Source of the DNA: Owenia fusiformis
Taxonomy: Eukaryota > Annelida > Polychaeta > Sabellida > Oweniidae
Length of the DNA stretch: 64,000 bases
Direction of reading: 5' to 3'
Assembly (NCBI GenBank): GCA_903813345.2
Contig: CAIIXF020000010.1
Location: 9,976,349 to 10,040,348 of the forward strand
Shown here in pieces: positions 14,101 through 23,300 of this stretch. Both the position numbers and the translations under genes were made by a program. The notes under the pieces were generated by a model. The model was given only the letters and a program-made list of their open reading frames with translations, had not been told where the DNA came from and searched no databases. How positions within the stretch are numbered: position 1 is the first letter of the stretch; each line of letters begins with the position of its first letter.

Positions 14101-17100
14101 GTATTAAATGCAAAATGTCATCACCTACCATTTGTTACAGACACCAAACTGCTGAACACCAACAACCAAACACCATCCACAAAAAAGGTTTGAGACAATT
14201 ATAATATGTCAATCATAAACACTCTTGGACATCAGAGAAAATTGTTGACAAAGTACAATGAATATGAATGATAAAATGTTGGAGCAAGTTAACTTTATTT
14301 CAGATTTTCTTAACATTAACAAAACAATTAAAGATTTCTCCATTCAATTTTAAGAGGACTAAGAAAAGCATAATATGATTTGGAGAAATTCCTTTATAGA
14401 GACTATTACCCTGACCTTTTTTACTAACATTGCTTACATTTCATTTCATTAGCACTAGAAAAAGAATGATTACAATATAACCCCCAAAGGGTGCTATAAA
14501 AAGGGGACAATTATATATGAGTATCATTCTTCAAAGTGATCACTCAAAATGGAAAATAATGATTACAATACAGGGTGTTCCAAAAGTAACAGGACTGGTG
14601 CTGGTATTTTGCTAAATATCCACCAATTATCTTCAAACTTTTACATTAGCATTTCATTCTCCATAGAGCACCAGTCCTGTTACTTTTGGAACATTCTGTA
14701 TAGCCCCCGAAGGGTGCTATAAAAAGGGGACAATTATATATCATTCAACAAAGTAGTCACTCAAAATGAGACTGTCTACATATAATATCTAAAAAGAAGA
14801 CAAAGTAAAATGTTAGAAGCAATCATTTCAATAAATATGCCAAACATCCTAAAGATCTCAGCATTCATCAGTATGATACCCATTTTAGATTTTGTGGCAA
14901 AGAAAGGCCAAAATTAAATGATGTAAGCACAATGTGTAGCGAGGACCTAAAATAAGTATTCTGAAAAATATGATTCACCTGAAGAAAAATAGGAGTGGAA
15001 AAGGTAACAGAAATCATAAAAGAAATGTGATGAACGAAAGTGATGAAATTGTAGTTTAATCTTAAATTCAGCAGGAAAATATCAAGGACTATCAGGCCTT
15101 TACCTAACAATTTACCAAAATAGCAACTTGGCCAATTGTCAGGTTATTGTGTGCCTCTCTAACAGACTTGATCACCAGTCCTGTCATGAAAGGAAGGTAG
15201 ATCTAATGAAATCCTGACTTACATGTAGGCTAAAGAAATTAGAACATGTAAAACTGGTGCAATTTGAAAGTTTAGTCCAATTAATAATGCACCATAAACT
15301 TCAGAGTACATAGGTGCATTCTTGGCCATAGGGCATTCTCGTCAAACCCTCAGCATCAGGTGAAAATCGGAGACATTATCATATTAGACTTTTTACTATA
15401 TCACGATGTGTCTAATTTGAAGTTTCAATAAAGAAATCATGCAAACAAAAAATTATTTAAGATTGTCCAACAATGCCCCATGTCAGAGAATGCCCCTATG
15501 TACTCTAAATGCTCCAAGGCCTACACGTACAGGTATGATATAGAAACTGTACATTTACATCGCAATTCGGAATAACAAGATCCAGATTCTAGAGTCCATT
15601 TCACTGCTTCATTTCGTCAGTAGAACGGCAAAAGTAAGAAATTGGGAGACCATTGTGCAATAATATATGGAAAAGTATATTCATAATGTACATGAATGAC
15701 ATTTGTATATCTTGGATTGCTTCTAGTTTGGCTTATAAAGTGTGTGGCCTCTTATACAGTTATATTTGGATGTTTCTCTGCCATGTTATTTTCAATAAAA
15801 TTAACATGGCTGAAATTCTTCAAATTACAAGACGGCACAGGCTTATTGCACAAAAAACTAAAAAATCTGAAATATACAAATGTCATTCATGTACATTATG
15901 AATACTTACTCGAGTCTCTAGCTTACAGCTAGACGAAACTTCATTGATTTCGTATGTACTGTGCTACACGCACCTACACGCACCTAGAACTCATTTTTAA
16001 TAAATTTTATAAATATTTTTAAGAATATTAATCATATTTAGGATGAAGCGTTGCTTGTCTGGATTTAGATATTTCAAAATTTCATTTCGGAGTTTGACAC
16101 ATGGTGAAATTTTCTCGCTGTAGCTAAAAATGGCTTCCGCGTGAATAACATTTGAAATTATTCTCGCTTAAAGATATCATATATAACAATAGATTCAGAC
16201 GGGGATGTGGGCTGATGTTCTTCAAATCTATACATAAAGGTATATTTCATATTATTATGCCATATTTACTGTGCGTGTGACACAATGATTTACAATATTT
16301 ATAATACTAAGGCAGCTCAATCTTCCTCCTCAAAGCCGGAATATAGAGAAGGCTTTGGACCGAAGTAAATGAATACACTTTTCCATATATTATTGCACAA
16401 TGGTCTCCCAATTTCTTATTTTTGCCGTTCTACTGACGAAATGAAGCAGTGAAATGGACTCTACATGACACAAATTTGACATAAACACATTTGCATGACT
16501 AATTGCTTTAGCCTTATTTTTGACGAGGACAACATTATGCTATTTGAGACAACCTTATATTAGTGTTGTCGCGATGTGCCATAATCGTACATCGATGCAT
16601 CGGCAATTTTCAGTAGAAAACATCGATGCACATCGCGATGCACATCGAGAAAAAGTCCGAGAAAAGTGCACTGAAATACCGAACGCTAATGCACTAAAAT
16701 ACCGAACATCCGGTACATCCGGGAACTTCTAGAAAGGTGAAATGAAAGTAAAGTAATTTTTTTAGATAAATGGTTCATTTCGAATAGCTAAAACAGTTTT
16801 AAAGCGAAAGAATATCAGAAAACATTGGAAAATGAAATAAGACATGAGAAAGGTAAGCGATTTGCGTCAAAATAAGATAAGAAAGGGTGATTTTTAGCAA
16901 ATTAATTTTTTTCAAAAACATCGATGTTTTGTTTTAGTCATCGATGCATCGCCAGAATCAGCTTTGGCGATGTATATCGCGATGTATCGATTAATCGCGA
17001 CAACACTACCTTTATATACAGAGAAAATCTTCCATGTTTGAAAGTGAAATTCAGATTTTATCAATTATCACCCACTGTAAAATTTAAAAAAATTATATTC

Positions 17101-17188
17101 CTACTTGTAAATTCCACCAGTGAGTTCCAACGAAATTAGAAAAATGTCCAACTTGAAGAGTTACTATTTCTTTTGTTATCCCTGCCAT
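2146..17188 (-). CDS. MSTO1: Protein misato homolog (DML1/Misato family), 14 exons, complete
   Basis: Misato proteins are tubulin-like proteins linked to mitochondrial distribution and fusion. Coding exons in transcript order are 17188-17105, 10408-10322, 9563-9451, 9083-9008, 8185-8116, 7469-7316, 6649-6532, 5578-5444, 5217-5065, 4621-4490, 4170-3989, 3684-3586, 2892-2777 and 2354-2146. Every junction has AG acceptors and matching phase, giving 575 residues (human about 570, from memory). The N-terminus includes [19 protein letters not shown], the family signature. Further matches are [46 protein letters not shown] and the C-terminal [13 protein letters not shown]. The exon 13 donor is GC (GCAAGT). 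Intron 1 is about 6.7 kb and hosts another gene on the opposite strand. The start ATG has a purine at -3 and G at +4 and lies 193 bp from the PTS start. Confidence 0.95.
2984..3375. mobile_element. MITE with CTAGGGATGTCACGG termini
   Basis: The ends are inverted copies of CTAGGGATGTCACGG, 392 bp apart, and internal 'cccgtcccg' motifs are also mirrored. It is non-coding and lies in misato intron 12. Termini of the form AGGGATG resemble hAT-type elements, but no clear 8 bp target duplication is visible, so the superfamily is uncertain. Confidence 0.75.
4794..4989. mobile_element. Short MITE with TACAGTGAAACCTG-type ends
   Basis: Left end TACAGTGAAACCTG and right end CAGGTTTTACTGTA are near-perfect inverted repeats about 195 bp apart. 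The element sits in misato intron 9. Related copies lie at 35148-35302, 54661-54796 and 59173-59321, so this is a dispersed family of short, non-coding, pogo/Tc1-like elements flanked by TA. Confidence 0.75.
5983..6490. mobile_element. Inverted-repeat element carrying a tRNA-like gene
   Basis: The ends TAAACCTGCACATCGCTCC and its inverted copy at 6463-6490 extend over nearly 28 bp to 'aaacgcaat'. The 508 bp element lies in misato intron 7 and ends about 40 nt before the exon 7 donor. Its interior holds a tRNA-like sequence followed by a T-run. A relative with similar ends and another tRNA-like cargo lies at 51489-52787. Confidence 0.8.
6280..6343 (+). tRNA. tRNA-Ala-like sequence (AGC), probably a pseudogene
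   Basis: It has an internal-promoter A-box-like stretch (TGGCCTTGCGG), a canonical B box (GGTTCGAATCC), a T loop TTCGAAT and a run of T directly downstream at 6344, as for polymerase III. The anticodon loop reads best as TCAGCAT, giving AGC (alanine) but with C instead of T at position 33. The acceptor stem pairs only partly and one T-stem pair is lost. It lies inside an inverted-repeat element, so a mobile tRNA relic is likelier than a functional gene. Confidence 0.55.
7590..7725. repeat. Fragment of the GGTGGTGACAT repeat family
   Basis: It contains 'tgccatttgtaacaggc', a run of CCAAACACCAAC-like motifs and 'gtcaccacttatgatggtga', in the same order as copies around 14125, 35930-36050, 43395-43505, 59675-59790 and 61049-61166. 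The fullest member is at 23231-24720. It lies in misato intron 5 and is non-coding. Confidence 0.7.
8266..8634. repeat. 30 bp minisatellite, about 12 units
   Basis: The unit is built from ATGCTTAAATTGTCATTAAT followed by ACCCCTGCCC. About twelve copies are seen with few substitutions, and one has an 8 bp insertion near 8492. Because 30 is divisible by 3, short ORFs open on both strands, but they are artefacts. The array lies in misato intron 4, starting about 80 nt upstream of the exon 5 acceptor. Confidence 0.9.
8866..9332. repeat. Pair of ~125 bp direct repeats bracketing misato exon 4
   Basis: Segments 8866-8990 and 9206-9332 match along their length; both contain 'tggaatgatcaaccctgccc' and 'cagaataccccatgaggcaa'. 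They lie on either side of misato exon 4 (9008-9083) in direct orientation. Divergence of roughly 10 percent indicates an old local duplication. Confidence 0.8.
10858..11110. repeat. 36 bp minisatellite, about 7 units
   Basis: The unit is CATGTGCCACATTTGATGTC followed by ATGTTACATGTATATT. Later units degenerate. The 36 bp period keeps frames open on both strands without implying a protein. It lies in misato intron 1. Confidence 0.85.
12102..13772 (+). CDS. Multi-pass membrane protein with SAM-like domain, uninterrupted CDS, function unknown
   Basis: I do not recognise this protein. The frame is open from 11985, but the first in-frame ATG is at 12102 in a good context (AATATGG), giving 556 residues. 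A plausible 3' splice acceptor (ttaatttcag, ending 12088) just upstream suggests a 5' UTR intron. Predicted by eye: a membrane segment at about 3-21; a SAM-like helical domain at about 30-85 ([19 protein letters not shown] onward); hydrophobic segments near 196-216, 227-243, 245-280 and 284-305; a soluble part with a leucine-rich-like stretch around [20 protein letters not shown]; and a C-terminal membrane anchor near 530-545. AATAAA at 13868-13873 lies 96 nt after the stop. The gene is nested in misato intron 1 on the opposite strand. Length and hydropathy pattern argue for a real gene; similarity to SAM domains is inferred, not searched. Confidence 0.75.
   Translation: MGKLIVAINILVFTYMSLKLGMQQMRQKNVFVWLVENNVEHLLPILQEHSIQTLEELAALEMMDLNYETLKDVNKETRYQILKVRLKARNEIAFNMWLLEKRLTPFQQIARIIKKSVYEFADMSSREINDVISEYVDLAHQSTLREMVGDFKYAVEAFKDNHMEVVYKKEQYTKVIKQKAGKSYLWKLGEYLNDHPIQIVFTMILVCLNNLAIKWAVPTKIPANTHIGLSIALFYFMPQMGRINLTLVILFRSFVDPLGALITGIVLEMWITMITIYVANTGNLIPISLVPTVLFFLCAWALKLQPLYWCNKKSDSEVLVLSGMGCVDSHVKTYLTNGRINLLTRLIVGIKSDEKIKVENVHILKIEDVDMTTAIVKDVVLPSIEKGNLRELWILNNHGFTNETAKMLAGLMEMHPSLESIHIMFNRPRNIFEIIINMLTRDNAPIKFNSDGAKSILDAVYTNKNKNIKADEGERNVKVLDLRGVELDEEFRDFAHKISQNMDIKVMGSKNPSDIYINSLWYRVVHNPVFKYSIQFAILAFFLYRLSHQMTFYNFN
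13773..14568. other. Downstream flank of the nested gene, no further gene
   Basis: It contains the likely poly(A) signal at 13868 and a GGTGGTGACAT-family fragment around 14125-14190 ('accatttgttacagacacc'). From about 14477 an ~85 bp segment ('aagggtgctataaaaagggg') is repeated at about 14703 on the other side of the MITE at 14569-14700. The rest is plain AT-rich intron. Confidence 0.5.
14569..14700. mobile_element. 132 bp mariner-type MITE
   Basis: The ends TACAGGGTGTTCCAAAAGTA and an inverted near-copy ending TTTTGGAACATTCTGTA pair over more than 30 bp. The TACAGGGTG start and TA target are typical of mariner-derived MITEs. The same type of end delimits the larger transposon at 55501-56413. 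Confidence 0.85.
15590..16463. mobile_element. Inverted-repeat element with ~100 bp arms
   Basis: Left arm 15590-15690 (TAGAGTCCATTTCACTGCTT at its end) and right arm 16363-16463 are nearly perfect inverted copies. TA occurs at both outer ends, consistent with a TA target. A second inverted repeat (about 15678-15720 with 15873-15907) is nested inside, probably a later insertion. It is non-coding and lies in misato intron 1. Confidence 0.85.
16561..17008. mobile_element. hAT-like MITE (TAGTGTTGTCGCGA ends)
   Basis: It starts TAGTGTTGTCGCGATGTGCC and ends ATCGCGACAACACTA, with extended 'catcgatgcatcg' inner repeats. Flanks CCTTATAT and CCTTTATA look like an imperfect 8 bp target duplication, which supports hAT. 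It ends about 100 bp from misato exon 1. A second copy, inverted relative to this one, is at 45649-46090. Confidence 0.8.
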
Positions 17189-17381
17189 TATGTCGCACGT
17201 ACTCAAACCTAAACCATGTTAGCTCGCTTAATATATTGAAAAATAAGTTTTTTTGAAGTTTCACATTTAACAGCCGAAGGAAAATGTAACTGATAATTTG
17301 ATTGGATGCTGTAAAACCGGATGTAGTTTTGACCAATTAGATCACGTTTAACAAAACGTCAACAAAGATCGATGAAAAATT
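17189..17381. promoter_or_regulatory. Bidirectional promoter between misato and PTS
   Basis: Only 193 bp separate the two divergent start codons. Two CCAAT boxes face each other, ATTGG at 17301-17305 and CCAAT at 17333-17337, with an ETS-like ACCGGATGT at 17316-17324 between them. CCAAT plus ETS sites without a clear TATA box is the usual make-up of housekeeping bidirectional promoters. That it controls both genes is inferred from position. Confidence 0.7.
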
Positions 17382-20300
17382 ATGGAGAGTGAGAGATTAA
17401 AAAACGGTGTAGAAAACGTTGATTTATGCGCCCCTGTAGTGTATATTAGCAGATCAGAGACGTTCAGTGCATGCCATAGACTTCATAGGTAAGTATGGTT
17501 AATATTAGCTAGCCGTACACCAATGGGCCAATGGGCATTAATCTGAGATTTGTCACGACCCCAGACGCTATTAAAACTCCTACAGTCAAAAAGTCAATAG
17601 AGGCGGGGCTTCCATGTCTACAATCGGCCATGATGGGACATCCAAAGGGAGCTATAGAGTAAAATATTTTCATGGGACATTAGGATCAACCTCGGACATT
17701 TCCATAGGACATGTCTATGTCGCGTTGATGTATATAACAAATACACACACCTGGGCACCTTTCACATTAAAACATAGATCTATATTAAAAACACACCTAT
17801 TTAATTGCAGTTATTGACATAGGCATAGTATGATGATTTAAAACTACTTAGACTGTCACAATCTAAGATGTCACCAGGTAGAGTGTTCCATTTACATGTA
17901 GCTATTGTCCTAGGGAAATAGCTAAATTTGTAGGGTTTGTGTAAAAAACCAGGTACCCTGTCGACCGGGTACCTAACGTTCCTAGCAGGGTTACCAACTT
18001 TCAAAGTTCCACATTTCCCCCGATATATAGTAGGGAATTGACTTGACACACTTAGCCTATCGAGTGCACTGCTGTTCGATATTTTTACCCTATACGAGAT
18101 AGAGCACTTTTTAAAATAAACAGTGACATCCATGTCACGTTGCTTATAAGTAGCATATAAGTTCCTAGAAGACGTTGCACATTTTCGTTCTTTACACATC
18201 GAGGCAACGTAAACATGAGACATCTATTGATGGTATAAAAAGAATGTTGTTGTCATGTGGCAGTAAAGTTCGTTAGTGTGGAAAACAAAACAAACAGGGA
18301 CGTTTGATTTTTTACTACATTGGTCCATATGTGACGTAACTCAAACGTTAAAATTCAACGTTGTCAAAACAGGCTTTTAATATCAAAATATTTTTTGGTG
18401 GAAAAAAACATGACAAAAACTTTGTGTTCTCACGAAGTCGGTTCATTTCTGACGTATTGTCAACTTTAAAATTTAATGTTGTCGAAACGTTTTTTCGATT
18501 TGAAATAACCTCAAAGCGTGACGTCAATAATGACGTTGGTATCGATGGTCATTACAGAAATGTTTGGACTTCTCTGTTCATGTCCACTGAAAACATGAAG
18601 TCTAATCATGTCTGATTGGTGTTTGGTTACCTTTAAAGTTGAAGGTCAAAAAATGGTATCCACCTTCTCTGGGATGAATGAAAAAATCTACCCTAGGATA
18701 GTAGATTATAGTAATAACATTAAACCATGTAGATATTTGTACTTGAATTCAAATTTTAGCATTTTCTATTTTCAGCCCCTTGCTGTCAGATGAAGAAAAT
18801 CGCAACATATTTGGGAAGTGTAACAATGTTAATGGTCATGGGCACAATTATAAAGGTATATATTTATTGATTCCCCTCTAACATTTCAATCGTTATTTAA
18901 AGTAACTACTGTTATCAGTGTGATTGATAAATGATGTTCTGAATTTTGTATTGAAAATGTTTTCTAAAATTACCAGAAATAATATGCAGACAAGATGAGC
19001 TTATTGTGTTTTATACTATATTTTGTTGGATTTCTGGCTCAGATGGTGAAAGTAAGGAATCACCCTTTGATCCGTCTGTCTGTCCTTTCATACATCAACA
19101 ATTTTTGGACAAATGAAAACTACCATTCACAATCATCTGGAGTAATGCTACATCAACAAATGATGCTTTTGTCAGTTATATTGGAAATCTGGTGACAGAT
19201 GAATTGTGTTTTCGAGACATCCTACTAAACAATTCTTTTATTTGTTATGTCATTTAACCATGTTTGATTTCATAAAAAATGTTTAAAAAGTTGTTGAACC
19301 AGTTAACTTCACTGTTAATGCTATTTTGAAGCAGGAAAATGTATTATACAATAAAAGATAATTCCACCATGCAGAAATTTAAGGTTAAAGCATTCTTTAT
19401 CCCCAAATTCGTCTGCACTGTGGTCCCCTAAAATTAAATTTCAAAACATCCCAAAAGGGGGTCATGATGCCCATCTAAGTTATTGCCTGAATACTTGAAA
19501 AAAAAACATAATTGTCCATCAGCTACTTACTTGTACTCAAATATGTTTTGTTTTTTCTTTCCAGTTGAAGTGATATTAAAGGGTAAGGTGAGTTCAAATA
19601 TTTTTACCTTCTTAGGATTATGGGTCAGAAAATGCTTTTAGAGTCAGTGTTGTGTTTGTCATTTTCTTTTGTCCATATAAGTTATTCTTCTTTTTGGGCA
19701 TATTTTCCTTGGAATGTATTGCAGGGCTCTCCCCCCACATAACACCAAAATGTATCTCCTTTAATTCAACATGCTTTAAATGTTTTAAAAACAATGTTTT
19801 AAAAAAATAAGAAAATGCACCAAAAAATGACAAAACACTATATGACAAAATATGTTATTTTAAGAGAAATATGTTATGGCAAGATATATTATGACAAAAT
19901 GTGTTTTGACAAAATCTCATGTTTATTCTGATGTTGTATAATATAAATTTTTATTTCTACATTTCAGGTTGACCCTGTAACAGGCATGGTGTTAAATCTA
20001 GTAGATCTGAAGCAATATATTAATGTAGGTACATGTTTTTGATTCTTATATCTAATTGCTTTGGACTCATTTTCCTTGTTTTTTAATCTTTAGGACACCT
20101 CACTTGTACAATGTCAGGTAGAATCTGAAGCAATATATCAATGTAGGTACATGTTTTTGATCCCTATTTCTAATTGTTTTGGACCTATATCCTTGTTTTT
20201 GTAACCATTAGGACACCTTACATATACATTGTCAGGTAGAATCCCAAAGGAGCACGTAGGTTATCGCAAACAATTTCAGAAGGTTATATCTTGGATTATG

Positions 20301-23300
20301 AGTATTTTCTGACAATAAAGACAGGTTTATCTTTTAGGTCAATTCATTAATTGAAAGAAAATTATATATAGTAATAATAAAGTCAAACAAACCCGGAGAT
20401 ATTTAACTAGCAATCAACCCATCAATACACGTTTTCAAAGATGTTGACCCCATTTTCACCAAAAATGCAATCATTTTTTACAATGTTTAATGCATTACTA
20501 TTCTTTATTTTGATGTATCAAATAGTTCTTGAAAGAAAAACTTAATTGCTTTAAGATAAGTGTTCCCCATGTTATTTCTCCATTGAAAAATATCATGCTA
20601 TCCATTGGTTTCAGTTCATTTTGGTCATCCAAATTCAATATCTTTAAAGTCCCTGGAGCAATCACATTTTCATTTTAGGAAATCGAACATGGCTCAAAGC
20701 ACATTCTAATTATGCATTCAACAATATAATAAAAGGTTGCATTTTTGGTGAAAATTAGGTTAACATTTTTGAAAAAGTATGTTGATTGGTCCATTGCCCC
20801 TTCAATATCACTTAGGTCTGATTGACTAAATTATGATTATATATACTTTTCTTGAAGATAATGAATGGATCTAAAAGATACACTCATGTTCATGATAAGA
20901 AAATATTCATAATTCAAATTAGAATCGTTTGAAATTGTTTGCGATAACTTACGTGCTCCTTTAATAGCTTTGTTGCACTGTGTGTTTGGGGTTGTTTAAA
21001 TCTGGAAAATTTTTCACCATTTAAATTATATGACTATTAAGATGCAAAAAACAATCTGTATCTGTAGGGTTAATTGTTCAGGTGGTGATATTTTGCATGT
21101 TAATGCCTTGTTATTCATGTTTCTATTGTATGTTTCAGAAGGGGGTGATGGATGTGCTAGATCACAAAAACATTGATAAAGACGTCCCTTACTTCAAGTC
21201 TAGAGTTAGGTAAGGCTGAGTAAAAGGAGGAGGGAAAGTATCGCAACAGATTTCGGACAGTCATATGTTGGATTGTGGCTATTCTCTGAGGATTTAAACA
21301 GGTGCATATGTTAGATCAATGCATTACTTCCAGGAAAAGCACTCGTAGAGATGATAAAATAATTTTGACTTTGAGACAGGGGAGGTGCAAACAACCCACC
21401 CACATGTTTTTTCTGAAATGTTGTTCTGGTTTTCGACCCCTTTCACCCCTGCTTTTTCAATTTTTATAGCATCAATATATTGCATTTTGACACAGAGTTA
21501 ACCCCTTTAAAAGAATAAGTGATTCCTTCAGGGGTTTTAAAGATATCCATTATGGGTGACCAGTATTAGCTGAAAGCAATGGATCGCATGAGTTTTCCCT
21601 ATGGGAAAATAACATGGGAAATATTGTTTTCCACTTTATCTAAAAGGAATCATTTATTCCTTTAAAGGGGTTAAATGTGTGTCAAAAATCAACATACTGA
21701 TGCAAGAAAAATTAAAAAAGCAGGGATGGAAGGGGTTGAAAATCGGGAAAACATTTCAGAAAAAACATGTGGGTGGATTGTTTGAATCTGCCCTGTCTCA
21801 AAGTCAAAATTATTTTATCATCTCTAGAAGTGCTTTTCCTGGAGGTAATGCATTGGCCTAGCATATGCACCTGTTTAAATCCTCAGAAAATGGCCAAAAT
21901 CCAACATATGACTGTCCAAAATCTGTTGCGCTAATTTCCCTCCTCCTTTATCAAAATAGCTCCATTAAAGAATGATGTAAAATTCTGATATTTTCTGCAC
22001 ATAATTTGTTAATTTTATTTTGTATTTTTGCCTGTAGATCACAGTAGCGAACATTCAGATAACCAGGTGACCTTGTTCTGATTTTCTCATTCTTTATACA
22101 ATAAGATAGAATTCAATCACTATTTTCATTTGCATACACAGGGAACATGGTTAGCTATTTTCATTTGCATACAGAATTAATTCACTATTTTCATTTGTGT
22201 ATACAGGGAACAGGGTTCACTTTTTTCATTGCATGCAAAATTTATTCATTATTTTTATTTGTGTACAGGTAAAAAATGAATTATTTTCATTTGCATGCAA
22301 AATTCATTCACTATTTTCTTTTGCATACAGGGAACAGAATTCACTATTTTCATTTGCATACAGGGAACAGAATTCACTTTTTTCATTTGCATGCAAAATT
22401 CATTCACTATTTTCATTTGCATAACAAAATTCACTGTTTTCACTTGTGTGTGGAATTTATACATTATTTTCATTTGCATACTGGAAACATGAATTCACTA
22501 TTTTAATTTACATCCAGAATTCATTCACTATTTTCATTTGCAAACTGGGTTTGTAATTCACTATTTCTGCTTGTATGAAGAATTCATTCACTATTTTCAT
22601 TGGTACATGGGTTACAAAACTCACCATTTTCATTTGAATGCAGAATTCACTATATTCATTAATTAATTATTCATTTATTTCACCATTAATATTATCATTT
22701 GCATCATGGGCTATCTAGAGATGAAATATGGGAAGTTGCATACCCTTCTGTTGGAAGCCCATGTTTGCACATAGAATTTAATATTTTCATGTGCAAGTAG
22801 AATGCACTATTTTGATTAATACTCAGAATTTGCTTTTTTCACTTGTATGCAGAATTTAATAATATTTTAACTTAATTTTAAGTAACGGATGGATATATGG
22901 ACAGATGTACAAACAGAGCCATTCTCTATATCTCCCCCAAACTTTGTTTGATGGGATAAAAATATATTGAGGACTGTTCTAATACTTATTTATTCAGATT
23001 AGCATAAAAGCAAGGTTGCTATTTTGCTAATCTGAATAAATGAATAAAGCATTATGACTTTGCTGGTCTGAATCCTTCTCAATTATCTCCATGTAAAATT
23101 AAATTGTTTACATGTACCAAATGGTTTACATGTATTAAATGGTACATGTAAATTGTGAATATAAATGAGTCATACATCAACTGGAGGAGAGAACATCTCA
23201 CGTTAAGAATTAATTCACACTGTAGATTATTATGTCACCACCACCAATGTGGTGACATATTGTTATGGTCTCCGCTTTTTTGCGACGGCGGTTGGAGGTT

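Noticed and set aside
19583-19588. Earlier PTS exon 3 donor (gtaagg at 19583)
   Set aside because: It gives an immediate stop on joining exon 4; the GTGAGT at 19588 keeps frame and reproduces the conserved GK-VDP junction.
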